Positions 1-8,124 of a stretch of DNA of 46,862 nucleotides are shown here, one piece after another. The position numbers and the translations under genes were made by a program. Within the stretch, counting starts at the first letter, position 1. The number at the start of each line of letters is the position of its first letter. The DNA comes from Acidimicrobiia bacterium (GTDB lineage: Bacteria > Actinomycetota > Acidimicrobiia > Spongiisociales > JAHEDJ01), in assembly GCA_029210695.1 (NCBI GenBank), contig JARGFH010000005.1:1-46862 (forward strand), written 5' to 3'. The notes beneath the pieces were generated by a model that made no database searches, was not told where the DNA came from, and saw nothing but the letters and a program-made list of their open reading frames with translations.

Positions 1-73
1 TCCAGTGTGACCGAAAACGACCTCGAACGCGAGCACCCCCGACCCACAACCACCAACTTTTTCGGCAGCCACC

Positions 74-79
74 TAGAGT
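74..79 (+). promoter_or_regulatory. -10-like hexamer, leaderless start
   Basis: TAGAGT ends 6 nt before the ATG at 86, and no Shine-Dalgarno is visible. This fits a transcript that begins at the start codon. Confidence 0.5.
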
Positions 80-85
80 GAAGCC

Positions 86-568
86 ATGGACTTTGAACCG
101 CTGGAATTCGACTCGACAGCTTTCGACACACCGGCTTTTGAACCGTCCGTCGACTTTGCGATCCTGGCGGACGCCGCCCAGGCGATCGCCGGCAAGCTCT
201 TCTTGCTGGGCGGTGGTTGGGATACCTTGCGTGTGAGCACCTTCCCGGCCAGGCACCACACGATGGCGATCGGCCTTCGTGTCCGCATCCCGTGGACGTG
301 GACAGGACGACCGATGACCCTCTCGATCGACCTCCAGGATGAGGATGGGGGCAGCCTCTTCACGTCCGGTCCGCTTCGTCACGGATTCGAGGTCGGACGA
401 CCGCCCGGTGCTCCCGAAGGCAGCGACATCGGGTTGGTGCGCGCCTTCACGTTCAATCATGTGCCGTTCCCGAGTGCAGGCGGATATGCGTTCGCTATCT
501 CGCTCAACGATGTCGAGGTCGATCGGCTTCGTTTCAACGTGTTCCAGCACACGCGACCGGCCGAGTAG
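86..568 (+). CDS. DUF6941-like protein
   Basis: This 160-residue soluble protein has no signal peptide or membrane segment. After a short variable N-terminus, a stretch around residues 25-45 (FAILADAAQAI...GKLFLLGGG) resembles the opening of the DUF6941 family, whose function is unknown. The rest looks like a beta-rich sandwich domain. The ATG follows a TAGAGT hexamer by 6 nt. The gene is first in a tight run with the LON-domain protein (5-nt gap) and a HAD hydrolase, so the three are probably co-transcribed. Family assignment is from memory of the motif; the function is not known. Confidence 0.7.
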   Translation: MDFEPLEFDSTAFDTPAFEPSVDFAILADAAQAIAGKLFLLGGGWDTLRVSTFPARHHTMAIGLRVRIPWTWTGRPMTLSIDLQDEDGGSLFTSGPLRHGFEVGRPPGAPEGSDIGLVRAFTFNHVPFPSAGGYAFAISLNDVEVDRLRFNVFQHTRPAE

Positions 569-573
569 CCGGC

Positions 574-1191
574 ATGATCCGGCTGCCGATGTTCCCGCTG
601 GGGGGAGTGCATTTCCCGTTCTCCGTCATTCCCCTGCGGGTGTTCGAACCTCGTTATCTCCAACTTCTCGACGATCTGACGACCTCCGACGGTCGATTCG
701 GAGTCGTCCTCATCGAACGGGGCTTCGAAGTCGGTGGTGGGGATGTCCGTTTCAACGTCGGGACCCTCGCAGAGGTCAGGGCCGTCTCGGATCTCGAGGA
801 AGGGCACAAGGCGGTGCTGTCGGCGGGCCTGCAACGGATTCGCATCGATCACTGGTTGCCGGACGATCCGTATCCGGTGGCGGAGGTGGAACTCATCGAG
901 GAACAACCGGCGGGTGAACACGGACTCGATCTCCTCGTGGAGGCGACGCGAGCCATGCACAGGTTGCTGGCGGTTGCGTCCGAACTCGGGGCAGACACGG
1001 GCAACTTCGCTCCCAACATGGGCGATGACCCGGTGGTTGGCAGCTACTACCTGGCGCAGATGATCCCGATCGGGTCGCTCGATGCTCAGCGACTGCTCGA
1101 AGCAGACGTACCCGAGGTCCGTCTGCAGCGGATCATTGAACATCTCGACGATGAGATCGAACTCATCCGACTCCGGCTTGCTGAGGGATGA
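574..1191 (+). CDS. LON peptidase substrate-binding domain protein
   Basis: This 205-residue protein consists of the LON N-terminal (substrate-binding) domain alone. It starts with the typical LPMFPLGGVHFP and VFEPRYLQL motifs at residues 4-30, and later has a GTLAEV-type segment. There is no AAA+ ATPase or Ser-Lys protease domain, so it is not a protease. Stand-alone LON-N proteins are common in actinobacteria and their partner is unknown. The gene starts 5 nt after the DUF6941 stop and overlaps the HAD gene by 4 nt (ATGA), indicating translational coupling. Confidence 0.88.
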   Translation: MIRLPMFPLGGVHFPFSVIPLRVFEPRYLQLLDDLTTSDGRFGVVLIERGFEVGGGDVRFNVGTLAEVRAVSDLEEGHKAVLSAGLQRIRIDHWLPDDPYPVAEVELIEEQPAGEHGLDLLVEATRAMHRLLAVASELGADTGNFAPNMGDDPVVGSYYLAQMIPIGSLDAQRLLEADVPEVRLQRIIEHLDDEIELIRLRLAEG

Positions 1192-1802
1192 TCAGGGCGG
1201 TCGTTTTCGACCTCGGCGGCGTGGTTCTCGACTCTCCATTCGACGTGATCCGCGCCACCGAACGCCGGCACGGACTCGAGTCCGGGTTCTTCAATCGGGT
1301 TGCCTCCCGACCGAACGGAGCCTGGGCACTGCACGAAACGGGAACCCTTGATCGACGTGGGTTCGTTGCCGGGTTCGAGGAGGAATGCCGGTCGGGCGGT
1401 GCCGCCATCGACGCCAACCGCCTTCTCGATGAGATCGAGGCGTACGCCAGACCCCGGCCGCAGATGCTGGCGGCGATGGCCCGACTGAAGGAGGCCGGCT
1501 ATCTGGTGGCAGCCCTGACAAACAACTGGGATTCACCTGCGGCCGGTTGGGAGGGACCGGCTCTGCACGACGCTTTCGACGTCTTCGTGGAGTCCTGGGT
1601 CGAGGGGGTTCGGAAGCCGGACCCGGCCATCTATCTCCGCCTGCTCGAGAGGCTGGCGGTCGAAGCAGGGGAGTGCGTGTTCCTCGACGACATCGGCCAG
1701 AACCTCAAAACGGCCCGCAATCTCGGCCTGGCCACCATCAAAGTGACCGACCCCGACCAGGCCCTATCAGAGTTGGGCGCCATGCTCGGATTTGATTTCT
1801 AG
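1188..1802 (+). CDS. HAD-superfamily hydrolase
   Basis: This 204-residue protein has the full HAD motif set: motif I VFDLGG with nucleophile Asp8, motif II ALTNN near residue 104, motif III Lys in RKPDP, and motif IV VFLDD. The second motif I position is Gly rather than Asp. That is seen in HAD-IA members of the ACAD10/epoxide-hydrolase N-terminal phosphatase type and may weaken general acid catalysis. A helical cap lies between motifs I and II. The start overlaps the preceding stop (ATGA). The substrate cannot be told from sequence. Confidence 0.88.
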   Translation: MIRAVVFDLGGVVLDSPFDVIRATERRHGLESGFFNRVASRPNGAWALHETGTLDRRGFVAGFEEECRSGGAAIDANRLLDEIEAYARPRPQMLAAMARLKEAGYLVAALTNNWDSPAAGWEGPALHDAFDVFVESWVEGVRKPDPAIYLRLLERLAVEAGECVFLDDIGQNLKTARNLGLATIKVTDPDQALSELGAMLGFDF

Positions 1803-1811
1803 CCCTCCCGG

Positions 1812-1918
1812 CGTTTCTCCCCCGCTTCGGCGGCCTATTGCCTATGGCCCTATTGCCTATGGCCTATTGCCATTTGCCTATCGCACTTGGCCAATTGCCA
1901 ATTGCCAATTGCCAATCG
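1812..1918 (+). repeat. Class B fragment plus heptanucleotide tandem repeat
   Basis: Just after the HAD stop there is a class B repeat remnant (GCGTTTCTCCCCCGCTTC). It is followed from 1834 by about twelve 7-nt units of the CCTATTG/CCTATGG/CCAATTG type. The array ends 4 nt before the convergent stop of the next gene. Confidence 0.8.
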
Positions 1919-1922
1919 CTTC

Positions 1923-3464
1923 CTACCGATCCCCGAACGCGTAGAAGAACCCGTCCCGGCTGCCGACGTAGATCCGGCCGTCCCAGACGGTCGGGGTGCT
2001 CTCGATGCAACCACCGCCGTGCGTCATCTCCCACACCTGGAAGGGACTCCGCGGGTCGGCCAACGAGTAGGCCCGCAGCCCTCCGCCCGCATCGCAGTTG
2101 ACGGCGGTCAAAAGGTGGCCGTCCACGACCAGCGGCGAGGACCAGGCGTGGAAGCCGATTTCGTCGCTCCACACGACCTCGCCGGTGTCGGCGTCGATGG
2201 CAAGAAGATCCCCGGGATGCGTGGCGACGTACAAGACTCCGTCACCCAGCGCCGGGGTTGCCCAGGCGCCGCCGTCTGACACCGAGTTGAGCGGGGGCAC
2301 GGCCACACTCCAGACGAGCGGATCGTCCGGGCGTGACGGGTCGAGTTTCATGATCTGACCCACTTCGGTTGCCCGGGGGAGATACCGTTCGAGTTCGGCG
2401 GCGATATAGAGCATCCCGTCTGCGTCGATGACCGGGGAGGCGTCGATGTCGTCGCCCGCCCAGAAGTCGAACACGATGGGCGCTTCACCCGACTCGACGT
2501 TGGTGATATCGAGGCCGACCACCCGACCGCCCGAGTTCGTGAAGTACAGGCGCCCGTCGAGGATCGCCACGGAACTCTCGATCGACGCATTCCGGTCGCC
2601 GGTGGAGCGGATCAAATCACTGTTCCAGCCCTCGACCTTGACGAGGATGTCCGGGGCCACCTGCACCAGACCTTCCGCGTCGTAGGAACGGTTGAGCTTC
2701 GTCGCGAACAGGATGCCGTTTTCCCCGCCCTCGAACATGATGTCCTCGACGATTGATGGGTTGCCGTCCCAGTCGTTGTTCCAGATGCCCGGGTGATCGG
2801 CCGAGTCGATCGCCCACAACTCGACAGGCTGCGGCCGATCGAGCGCCACGGCTCGCAGTTTGTTGTCGCGGGACCCGAAGTAGAGGAGCGGGTAGCCGTC
2901 CGGGTCGATCGTCACGGATCCCTTGATCAGGTCGCCGACGCCGAAGTCCGGCCGGGTGCGCTCTCCGGTGGCGGCGTCCACGAAGTGAACCGCCTTGTCA
3001 TACGCCCCGAAAACGACCTCGGTGACCCCGTCCGGGCGGACCCACACGGCCGGCTGGCCGGTCCACCCGGTGCCACACCATTGCGTGACTTCTCCACCGA
3101 CCGACGACGAACCGCACATCGCCTGGTCCGGGAAGCGCCATATGCGCTCCGGGTCGTCGGGGAGTTCCCCCGGCCCGTACCAGGTCCGGGACGGGTTTCC
3201 CCTGAACTGGAGCACACCAACGGTGGATCCCCACGCCGCTCCCACCGTTCGCCGGTCGACGAAGCGACCAAGCGGCAGCGTTGTGGTGGTAGTCGTGGCG
3301 GGGGGTTGGGTCGTCGTCACGGCAGGAGGCAATGTGGTGGCCGCCGGCGCCAGAGCGGGTTGGGCTGTAACCGGGTCGGCGCCGGAGAAGGCGATCAAAT
3401 AGAGGCCGGTGAGTACCGCACCTCCGGCCAGGGAGAGGAAGAAGACAGCGAGCAGGCGACGCAT
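1923..3464 (-). CDS. Membrane-anchored PQQ-like beta-propeller protein
   Basis: This protein has 513 residues when started at the ATG at 3464. It has an N-terminal signal/anchor (MRRLLAVFFLSLAGG...), then a Thr/Pro-rich linker around residues 45-75. An extracytoplasmic eight-bladed beta-propeller of PQQ/BamB type follows, with repeated blades such as AIDADTGEVVWS and YVGSRDGFFYA. There are no catalytic dehydrogenase residues, so it is probably a binding or scaffold protein rather than an alcohol dehydrogenase. The frame is open to 3653, but that longer start would overlap the divergent BrkB gene. A TAAACT hexamer 7 nt upstream of 3464 supports the shorter start. Confidence 0.85.
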   Translation of the reverse strand: MRRLLAVFFLSLAGGAVLTGLYLIAFSGADPVTAQPALAPAATTLPPAVTTTQPPATTTTTTLPLGRFVDRRTVGAAWGSTVGVLQFRGNPSRTWYGPGELPDDPERIWRFPDQAMCGSSSVGGEVTQWCGTGWTGQPAVWVRPDGVTEVVFGAYDKAVHFVDAATGERTRPDFGVGDLIKGSVTIDPDGYPLLYFGSRDNKLRAVALDRPQPVELWAIDSADHPGIWNNDWDGNPSIVEDIMFEGGENGILFATKLNRSYDAEGLVQVAPDILVKVEGWNSDLIRSTGDRNASIESSVAILDGRLYFTNSGGRVVGLDITNVESGEAPIVFDFWAGDDIDASPVIDADGMLYIAAELERYLPRATEVGQIMKLDPSRPDDPLVWSVAVPPLNSVSDGGAWATPALGDGVLYVATHPGDLLAIDADTGEVVWSDEIGFHAWSSPLVVDGHLLTAVNCDAGGGLRAYSLADPRSPFQVWEMTHGGGCIESTPTVWDGRIYVGSRDGFFYAFGDR

Positions 3465-3471
3465 CCCCGGC

Positions 3472-3477
3472 AGTTTA
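3472..3477 (-). promoter_or_regulatory. -10-like hexamer of the beta-propeller gene
   Basis: On the minus strand TAAACT is followed by 7 nt and then the ATG at 3464. It supports that start over the upstream ATG at 3503. Confidence 0.45.
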
Positions 3478-3535
3478 TGGCGAAAGTCATCCTGTGTGTG
3501 CATGTGGAAGACGGTGCGGGCGGTGGCGGCAGCCC

Positions 3536-3541
3536 TAGCCT
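3536..3541 (+). promoter_or_regulatory. -10-like hexamer of the BrkB gene
   Basis: TAGCCT ends 8 nt before the GTG at 3550. The 85-nt gap to the divergent beta-propeller gene must hold both promoters. Confidence 0.4.
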
Positions 3542-3549
3542 GATGGACC

Positions 3550-4467
3550 GTGGCGGATACGTTTGAACGCTTGACCACTTCGTCGCCGGTTCGCTTCTGG
3601 CGGAGGTTCGCGTCCGCCGGTCCCGGCGTGCTGGCTGCGGCTGTGGCCTTCAACCTCTTCTTCGCGCTGGTTCCGGCAACGATCCCGCTGGTTGTGGCCG
3701 CCTCGTTCTTCGGTCGTAATCAGGAGGCGCAGGCCCAGACGGTCGATTTCCTCGAGCAGGTCCTGCCGTCGAGCAGCGCCGCCTCAATTGCCGATGCCCT
3801 CTCCAAGGCCTGGGATTCGGTCGAAGGCACAAAAGGTCTCGTGGTGGCGATCAGCCTCTTGATCTCGATCTGGGCCGGATCGCGCGGCGTGAACACGATC
3901 ATGCGGGTTTTGACCCGGATCGAAGGCATGGAGGACAGCCGGTCGTGGTTCAAACGTCGTCTGGTTGCGATCGCGCTCACCCTGGGCGCCGGCGGCATGC
4001 TTCTCTTGACCGGTGTGCTCATCGTTGCCGGTGCCGCCATCGCTGAATGGATGGCGCACCTCACCGATCTCGAATGGCCGGTCACGCTCTGGGAACTGCT
4101 GTCGGTGCCGGTCGGCATTCTGGCGCTCTTCTCGTTCCTCACAGCTCTCTATCGGTGGGGACCGCCGCAACGCCTCCCGGGGTTCTGGATTGCGGCACTG
4201 GTGGGCACCCTCAGCACGATCAGCGTGACGCTCGGGTTCCGCTTGTATGTCGAGACCTCGGGAGGGCTCAGCGCCACTTTCATCGCCTTCACCACTGTGG
4301 CCGTGCTCCTCCTCTGGCTGTTCTTGATGGCCTACGTCATCATCCTGTCGGCGGCCATCGGCGCCTCTGCCTCGCGCGGACTCGCCTCCCGGCGCGTCAA
4401 CGGCGCCAACGGTGGCGGGGAAATCTCGCTCGGACTCGAAACGATGGAGCAGGAGATCGCCCGTTAG
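3550..4467 (+). CDS. YihY/BrkB family inner membrane protein
   Basis: This 305-residue integral membrane protein has about six hydrophobic helices. The family hallmark is near residues 25-50 (AAAVAFNLFFALVPATIPL), followed by a helix near 100 (SIWAGSRGVNTIMRVL) and later VLLLWLFLMAYVIILSAAIGA. Members were once called ribonuclease BN or virulence factor BrkB; the present view is a membrane protein of unknown transport or envelope role. The C-terminus is a short charged cytoplasmic tail. The GTG start has no clear Shine-Dalgarno but lies 8 nt after a TAGCCT hexamer. Confidence 0.88.
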   Translation: MADTFERLTTSSPVRFWRRFASAGPGVLAAAVAFNLFFALVPATIPLVVAASFFGRNQEAQAQTVDFLEQVLPSSSAASIADALSKAWDSVEGTKGLVVAISLLISIWAGSRGVNTIMRVLTRIEGMEDSRSWFKRRLVAIALTLGAGGMLLLTGVLIVAGAAIAEWMAHLTDLEWPVTLWELLSVPVGILALFSFLTALYRWGPPQRLPGFWIAALVGTLSTISVTLGFRLYVETSGGLSATFIAFTTVAVLLLWLFLMAYVIILSAAIGASASRGLASRRVNGANGGGEISLGLETMEQEIAR

Positions 4468-4527
4468 CGACGCGGCCGCCGGGGGCTAAAGCTATTGGAC
4501 CCCTCGCCGATACCAGTCACGTTGGGT

Positions 4528-4564
4528 GGCATGTAACACTTTGGGTGGTAGTGCGACCTACCAA
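4528..4564 (+). promoter_or_regulatory. Operator-like repeats upstream of acidic secreted protein
   Basis: Two TTGGGTGG-type direct repeats lie about 18 nt apart. The second belongs to an inverted repeat, TGGTAG-6 nt-CTACCA. The block ends about 25 nt before the start codon at 4589 and could be a promoter with an operator. The regulator is unknown. Confidence 0.35.
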
Positions 4565-4588
4565 GTGAGTGAAATAAGGAGTGGATGG

Positions 4589-5224
4589 ATGCGGCGGAGA
4601 ACGACCACCCTCGTGGTAGTGGGCCTGGTGCTTGCCCTATTTGTGTTGCCGGCGGCGGCACAGGAACTGTTTGTTGAGGCGAGCCCCTCGCTGGAAGATG
4701 CCTCTGATGCGGCAACGTATGAGCTCACCTACAACTATGACCCGGATTCTCACGTGGTGTTCTACGGCATCGGTGAGATTCCCGGCGACGGAGACGAGAC
4801 ACCCCCACTGGACTGCACTCTCCCGGAGGGCGTGACGGTCGAGGTCGACGAAGAGACCGGTGACGTCACCTATGGTGTCGAAGGCGAAGAAGAGCCTTAT
4901 GTGCTTTCGGAAGGCTGTCGCGCCGTTTTGATCGAAGGCCCGAACGGCCAGGTCAATCACGGCCAGTTCGTGTCGAATATGGTGGACGACCTCAAGGCCG
5001 AATACGACAAGGACACCTACGGTCCCTTCGGTCAATGGGTCAGCCAGTTCGCTCACGACAAGGACATCGGCAAGGGTGACTTGAAGGTCTGGGCGAACGA
5101 CGACGATGAACTCGCCGAGTTCGAGGTTGCCGAACTCGGTGACGACGAGTCCGACGGTGTCAAGCCCGTGAAGTCGAACCGGGGTTCTGAGAAGTCGAAC
5201 AACGGCAAAGGCAAGAACAAGTAG
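4589..5224 (+). CDS. Secreted acidic hypothetical protein
   Basis: This 211-residue protein starts at an ATG preceded by AAGGAG with 7-nt spacing; an open frame reaches further upstream, but the signal peptide decides for 4589. Residues 1-25 form a typical signal peptide (MRRRTTTLVVVGLVLALFVLPAAAQ). The mature part is very acidic (Asp/Glu rich, with runs such as EGEEEP and DDDELAEFE). It has two Cys (DCTLP and EGCRAV) that may form a disulfide. The tail is Lys/Asn/Gly rich (KSNNGKGKNK) and could bind wall polymers. I recognise no family. A strong hairpin terminator follows, so it is probably a single-gene transcript. Confidence 0.8.
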   Translation: MRRRTTTLVVVGLVLALFVLPAAAQELFVEASPSLEDASDAATYELTYNYDPDSHVVFYGIGEIPGDGDETPPLDCTLPEGVTVEVDEETGDVTYGVEGEEEPYVLSEGCRAVLIEGPNGQVNHGQFVSNMVDDLKAEYDKDTYGPFGQWVSQFAHDKDIGKGDLKVWANDDDELAEFEVAELGDDESDGVKPVKSNRGSEKSNNGKGKNK

Positions 5225-5234
5225 TCAGGTTCGG

Positions 5235-5266
5235 AACGGGTCGGGTGGTTTTCCACTCGACCCGTT
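5235..5266 (+). terminator. Intrinsic terminator
   Basis: A 14-bp stem with one G-T wobble (AACGGGTCG...CGACCCGTT) closes a TTTT loop 11 nt after the stop at 5224. The T tail is short. Confidence 0.75.
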
Positions 5267-5301
5267 TGCTTAACAATTACCGGCGAGTAGGGTTACGGCT
5301 C

Positions 5302-5324
5302 GCCTCGGCACGCCCGAGGCTTTT
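5302..5324 (+). promoter_or_regulatory. Leader hairpin with TTTT before M23 gene
   Basis: GCCTCGG-CACGC-CCGAGGC followed by TTTT lies just downstream of a TAGGGT hexamer (5288-5293) and 18 nt before the M23 start codon. If transcription begins near 5300, the hairpin would sit at the very 5' end of the mRNA. It could act as an attenuator, a 5' stabiliser, or a second terminator for the upstream gene. Confidence 0.35.
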
Positions 5325-5342
5325 CCTATCCGGGACACCCCA

Positions 5343-5930
5343 ATGAAACCCAACCGTATACACGCGTTCGCACTCATAGTCGGCCTCACGGTCGCCACGT
5401 TCGCTCTGCCCGCTCAGGCGGCCGAGGACGAGTTCACCCTTGTCTTCCCTCAGCCGAGCGAGGCGACCGAGTTCGTCAACAGTTGGGGCAATGCCCGGTC
5501 GGGCGGCCGTCAGCACAAGGGCACAGATCTCCTCGCTCCGCAGATGACTCCGGTGGTGGCCGCTGCCGACGGAATCGTCAAGAAGTTCGGCAACGGTCCC
5601 CGCTCCGGGTACTACATCGTGATCAGCCACCGCGACGGCTATGAGACCTGGTACATGCACATGAACAACGACACTCCCGGCACCGACGACGGTCGGGGCG
5701 CTCCCGAATACACCTACGTTGCCGCCCTCGAAGTTGGCGATTCCGTGGAAGCCGGCCAACTGCTCGGCTTTGTAGGTGATAGCGGGAACGCGGAGGGATC
5801 GACCCACCACACCCACTTCGAACTGCACCTCAACGGGCGGGCGATCAACCCCTTTCCGTTCTTGAAGGCAGCCTGGGAGCGGTGGGAACTCGAACAACTC
5901 ATCGAGCGCGGGGAAGTCCCGTTCAGCTGA
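5343..5930 (+). CDS. M23 (LytM-type) peptidoglycan endopeptidase
   Basis: This 195-residue secreted protein has a signal peptide at residues 1-26 ending AQA. A single M23 domain fills the rest. The zinc ligands are visible as HKGTD (His58, Asp62) and the later HTHFEL. A GDSGNAEG segment and a GQLLGFVG beta strand are typical of the fold. Enzymes of this family cut peptide cross-links in peptidoglycan. No LysM, SH3 or coiled-coil targeting domain is present. The stop abuts the stop of the convergent NmrA-like gene (TGATCA). Confidence 0.9.
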   Translation: MKPNRIHAFALIVGLTVATFALPAQAAEDEFTLVFPQPSEATEFVNSWGNARSGGRQHKGTDLLAPQMTPVVAAADGIVKKFGNGPRSGYYIVISHRDGYETWYMHMNNDTPGTDDGRGAPEYTYVAALEVGDSVEAGQLLGFVGDSGNAEGSTHHTHFELHLNGRAINPFPFLKAAWERWELEQLIERGEVPFS

Positions 5931-6383
5931 TCAGGGGAGTGTTTCGAGTTCGTTGAGGCGGACTACCTCGGCGGCGGTCTCTTTATCCTCAGCGCTCACC
6001 ACGGCCACCTCAGAGATGGTCGCTTCCACCGGTGGTTCCGGCATGGCCGGCGAACCGACCCAGATCAAACGGTGAATCCTCGCCGCCTGCACGGCCTCCA
6101 TCCAGGCCACCGCCACGTCGCCCGGGGTGCCGGCGAATGCTCGTTCCCGATCGTCTCCTGCCGATTCGGCAACGAGCACTGCGGTGAAACACTCGAGCGC
6201 AGCCATCTCGACGTGGGATCCGTCTGACACATCTCCGATCGCCACCTTGCATCCTCTTCTGCGTAGCTCCTCGCCTGCCTGCGGGTCTGTGATGAAGGCG
6301 CGCACTTCTCCACCCGCTCCGGCGAGTCTCCCGACGATCTCGGCCCCAATCGGGGTGTCGGCTCCAACAACAATTACTGGCAC
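5931..6383 (-). CDS. NmrA/SDR-like NAD(P)-binding protein
   Basis: This 150-residue protein has an N-terminal Rossmann motif (VVGADTPIGAEIVGRLAGAGGEVRAF, recalling GxxGxxG with one altered Gly). It then has a conserved GDVSD segment and RIHRLIWVGS near residue 110. It is about half the length of normal NmrA/SDR proteins and lacks a Tyr-x3-Lys pair, so it is probably a binding or sensor protein, or a degenerate enzyme. The GTG start lies 6 nt after a TAGTTT hexamer on the minus strand (6390-6395). Confidence 0.75.
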   Translation of the reverse strand: MPVIVVGADTPIGAEIVGRLAGAGGEVRAFITDPQAGEELRRRGCKVAIGDVSDGSHVEMAALECFTAVLVAESAGDDRERAFAGTPGDVAVAWMEAVQAARIHRLIWVGSPAMPEPPVEATISEVAVVSAEDKETAAEVVRLNELETLP

Positions 6384-6389
6384 GATGCG

Positions 6390-6395
6390 AAACTA
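6390..6395 (-). promoter_or_regulatory. -10-like hexamer of NmrA-like gene
   Basis: TAGTTT, 6 nt before the GTG at 6383, with no Shine-Dalgarno. Confidence 0.4.
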
Positions 6396-6448
6396 TCACG
6401 AATGCGTTTCTGTCGGTGGGGGAGCGCCGTCGCCGGCCCCGGTGGTCG

Positions 6449-6504
6449 ACTATTCCGGAAATCACGATCACTGCTACCATTACACCTATCCGGATAGTGC
6501 TAAT
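6449..6504 (+). promoter_or_regulatory. Putative SUF operator/promoter upstream of sufB
   Basis: The perfect palindrome CTATCCGGATAG (6486-6497) runs into TAGTGCTAAT (6495-6504). A related palindromic core, TTCCGGAA, lies at 6453-6460. The same arrangement, with TAGTGCTAAT identical, sits upstream of sufD at 13791-13810. An Fe-S sensing repressor of the Rrf2/SufR kind is the expected ligand, but this is an inference. Confidence 0.6.
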
Positions 6505-6516
6505 TAGAGGTGACCA

Positions 6517-7929
6517 ATGGCCACTGTCGAACTTGATCTCGGTGCCTACCAGCTTGGATGGCACGACTCTGAAGATGGATACGTCTTCAAGCCTCGCAAG
6601 GGGCTGAACGAAGACATCATCCGTGATATGTCCAAGATGAAGAAGGAACCGGGCTGGATGCTCGATTTCCGCCTCAAGGCGTACAAGCGGTTCCTTAGCC
6701 GCCCGATTCCTACCTGGGGTGGCGGCGGTGCGCTCAACGACATCGACTTCGACGACATCTACTACTACATCAAGCCGACCGAAGGTCAGTCCAAAGACTG
6801 GGACATGGTCCCCGAGGAGATCAAGGCCACCTATGAGAAGCTCGGCATCCCGGAAGCCGAGCGCAAGTACCTGGCCGGTGTGACCGCCCAGTACGAGAGC
6901 GAAGTCGTCTACCACCGCAACCGCGACGACCTCGAGAAGCTCGGCGTGCTGTTCACCGATATGGACACCGCAGTTCGCGAGTACCCGGAGATCGTCAAGG
7001 AGTACTTCGGGACGATCATCCCGCCGAACGACAACAAGTTCGCTGCTCTCAACTCGGCCGTCTGGTCAGGTGGCTCGTTCATCTACGTGCCGCCCGGGGT
7101 GCATCTCGATCAACCGCTCCAGGCGTATTTCCGGATCAACTCCGAGAACATGGGTCAGTTCGAGCGGACGCTGATCATCGTCGATGAAGATGCCTACGTG
7201 CACTACGTCGAGGGATGCTCTGCTCCGATCTGGTCGACCGACTCGCTCCACTCGGCTGTGGTCGAGATCGTGGTCAAGCGGGGCGGCCGGTGCCGTTATT
7301 CGACCATCCAGAACTGGTCGAACAACGTCTACAACCTGGTCACCAAGCGGGCCGCGGCCTATGCCGACGCCACGATGGAGTGGGTCGACGGCAACCTCGG
7401 GTCGAAGCTCACCATGAAGTACCCGGCCGTCTGGCTGATGGAACCGGGCGCCCATGGCGAGGTGCTCTCGATCGCCTTCGCCGGCGAAGGTCAGCACCAG
7501 GATGCCGGCGCCAAGATGGTCCACGCCGCTTCGAACACGACCTCGACGATCATCTCGAAGTCGATCTGCAAGGACGGCGGCCGGGCCGGTTATCGGGGTC
7601 TCGTGCGAGTTGAGCCGGGCGCCAAAGGTGTGAAGTCCTTCGTCCGCTGCGACGCCCTCATCCTCGACGCCGACTCCCGTTCGGATACCTATCCGTATAT
7701 GGAGATCGAGGAATCCGACGCAGAGATCGGCCACGAGGCCACCGTCTCCAAGGTCGGTGAAGAGCAGATGTTCTACCTGATGAGTCGCGGCCTCTCAGAA
7801 GAGGAGGCGACCTCGATGATCGTCGCCGGCTTCATCGAGCCGATCGTCAAGGAACTCCCAATGGAGTACGCGGTCGAGATGAACCGCCTCATCGAACTCA
7901 ACATGATCGAAGCCGGGGCCGTCGGCTAG
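6517..7929 (+). CDS. sufB: Fe-S cluster assembly protein SufB
   Basis: This 470-residue cytosolic scaffold subunit belongs to the SufBC2D complex, which builds Fe-S clusters. The sequence is typical throughout: [10 protein letters not shown] near the N-terminus, [20 protein letters not shown], the beta-helix core with [22 protein letters not shown] containing the conserved Cys, and the C-terminal [31 protein letters not shown] just upstream provides the ribosome site. Unlike the usual arrangement it is not followed by sufD, which lies about 6 kb downstream. It is convergent with AMP nucleosidase. Confidence 0.97.
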   Translation: MATVELDLGAYQLGWHDSEDGYVFKPRKGLNEDIIRDMSKMKKEPGWMLDFRLKAYKRFLSRPIPTWGGGGALNDIDFDDIYYYIKPTEGQSKDWDMVPEEIKATYEKLGIPEAERKYLAGVTAQYESEVVYHRNRDDLEKLGVLFTDMDTAVREYPEIVKEYFGTIIPPNDNKFAALNSAVWSGGSFIYVPPGVHLDQPLQAYFRINSENMGQFERTLIIVDEDAYVHYVEGCSAPIWSTDSLHSAVVEIVVKRGGRCRYSTIQNWSNNVYNLVTKRAAAYADATMEWVDGNLGSKLTMKYPAVWLMEPGAHGEVLSIAFAGEGQHQDAGAKMVHAASNTTSTIISKSICKDGGRAGYRGLVRVEPGAKGVKSFVRCDALILDADSRSDTYPYMEIEESDAEIGHEATVSKVGEEQMFYLMSRGLSEEEATSMIVAGFIEPIVKELPMEYAVEMNRLIELNMIEAGAVG

Positions 7930-7945
7930 GCGCTGTTTTCGCGTT

Positions 7946-7969
7946 CTTCCCCCACTGGTGTGGGGGAAG
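7946..7969 (+). terminator. Hairpin after sufB
   Basis: CTTCCCCCAC-TGGT-GTGGGGGAAG, a perfect 10-bp stem with a tetraloop, begins 17 nt after the stop. It has no T tail. It is the first part of a repeat block and may serve as terminator for both convergent genes. Confidence 0.5.
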
Positions 7970-8118
7970 TGCCCCGGAGGGGCGATGGGGGCTTCTTGGG
8001 GTGGCGGGTTGTGCCCCCTCCGTCCTGCGGCATTAGCTGCTGGCGACCTCCCCCGACTTCGTCGGTGGAGGAACGCGATTACGCGATGGGGGCGACTGCG
8101 TCGGTGGAGGGACGCGTT
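7970..8118 (+). repeat. Degenerate class C palindromic repeat
   Basis: The block carries GCCCCCTCCG...GACCTCCCCCGA...TCGGTGGAGGAACGCG, a diverged copy of the class C element best seen at 42530-42590, followed by a second partial copy. It fills the gap between sufB and amn; no gene is seen here. Confidence 0.6.
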
Positions 8119-8124
8119 GGTGGC

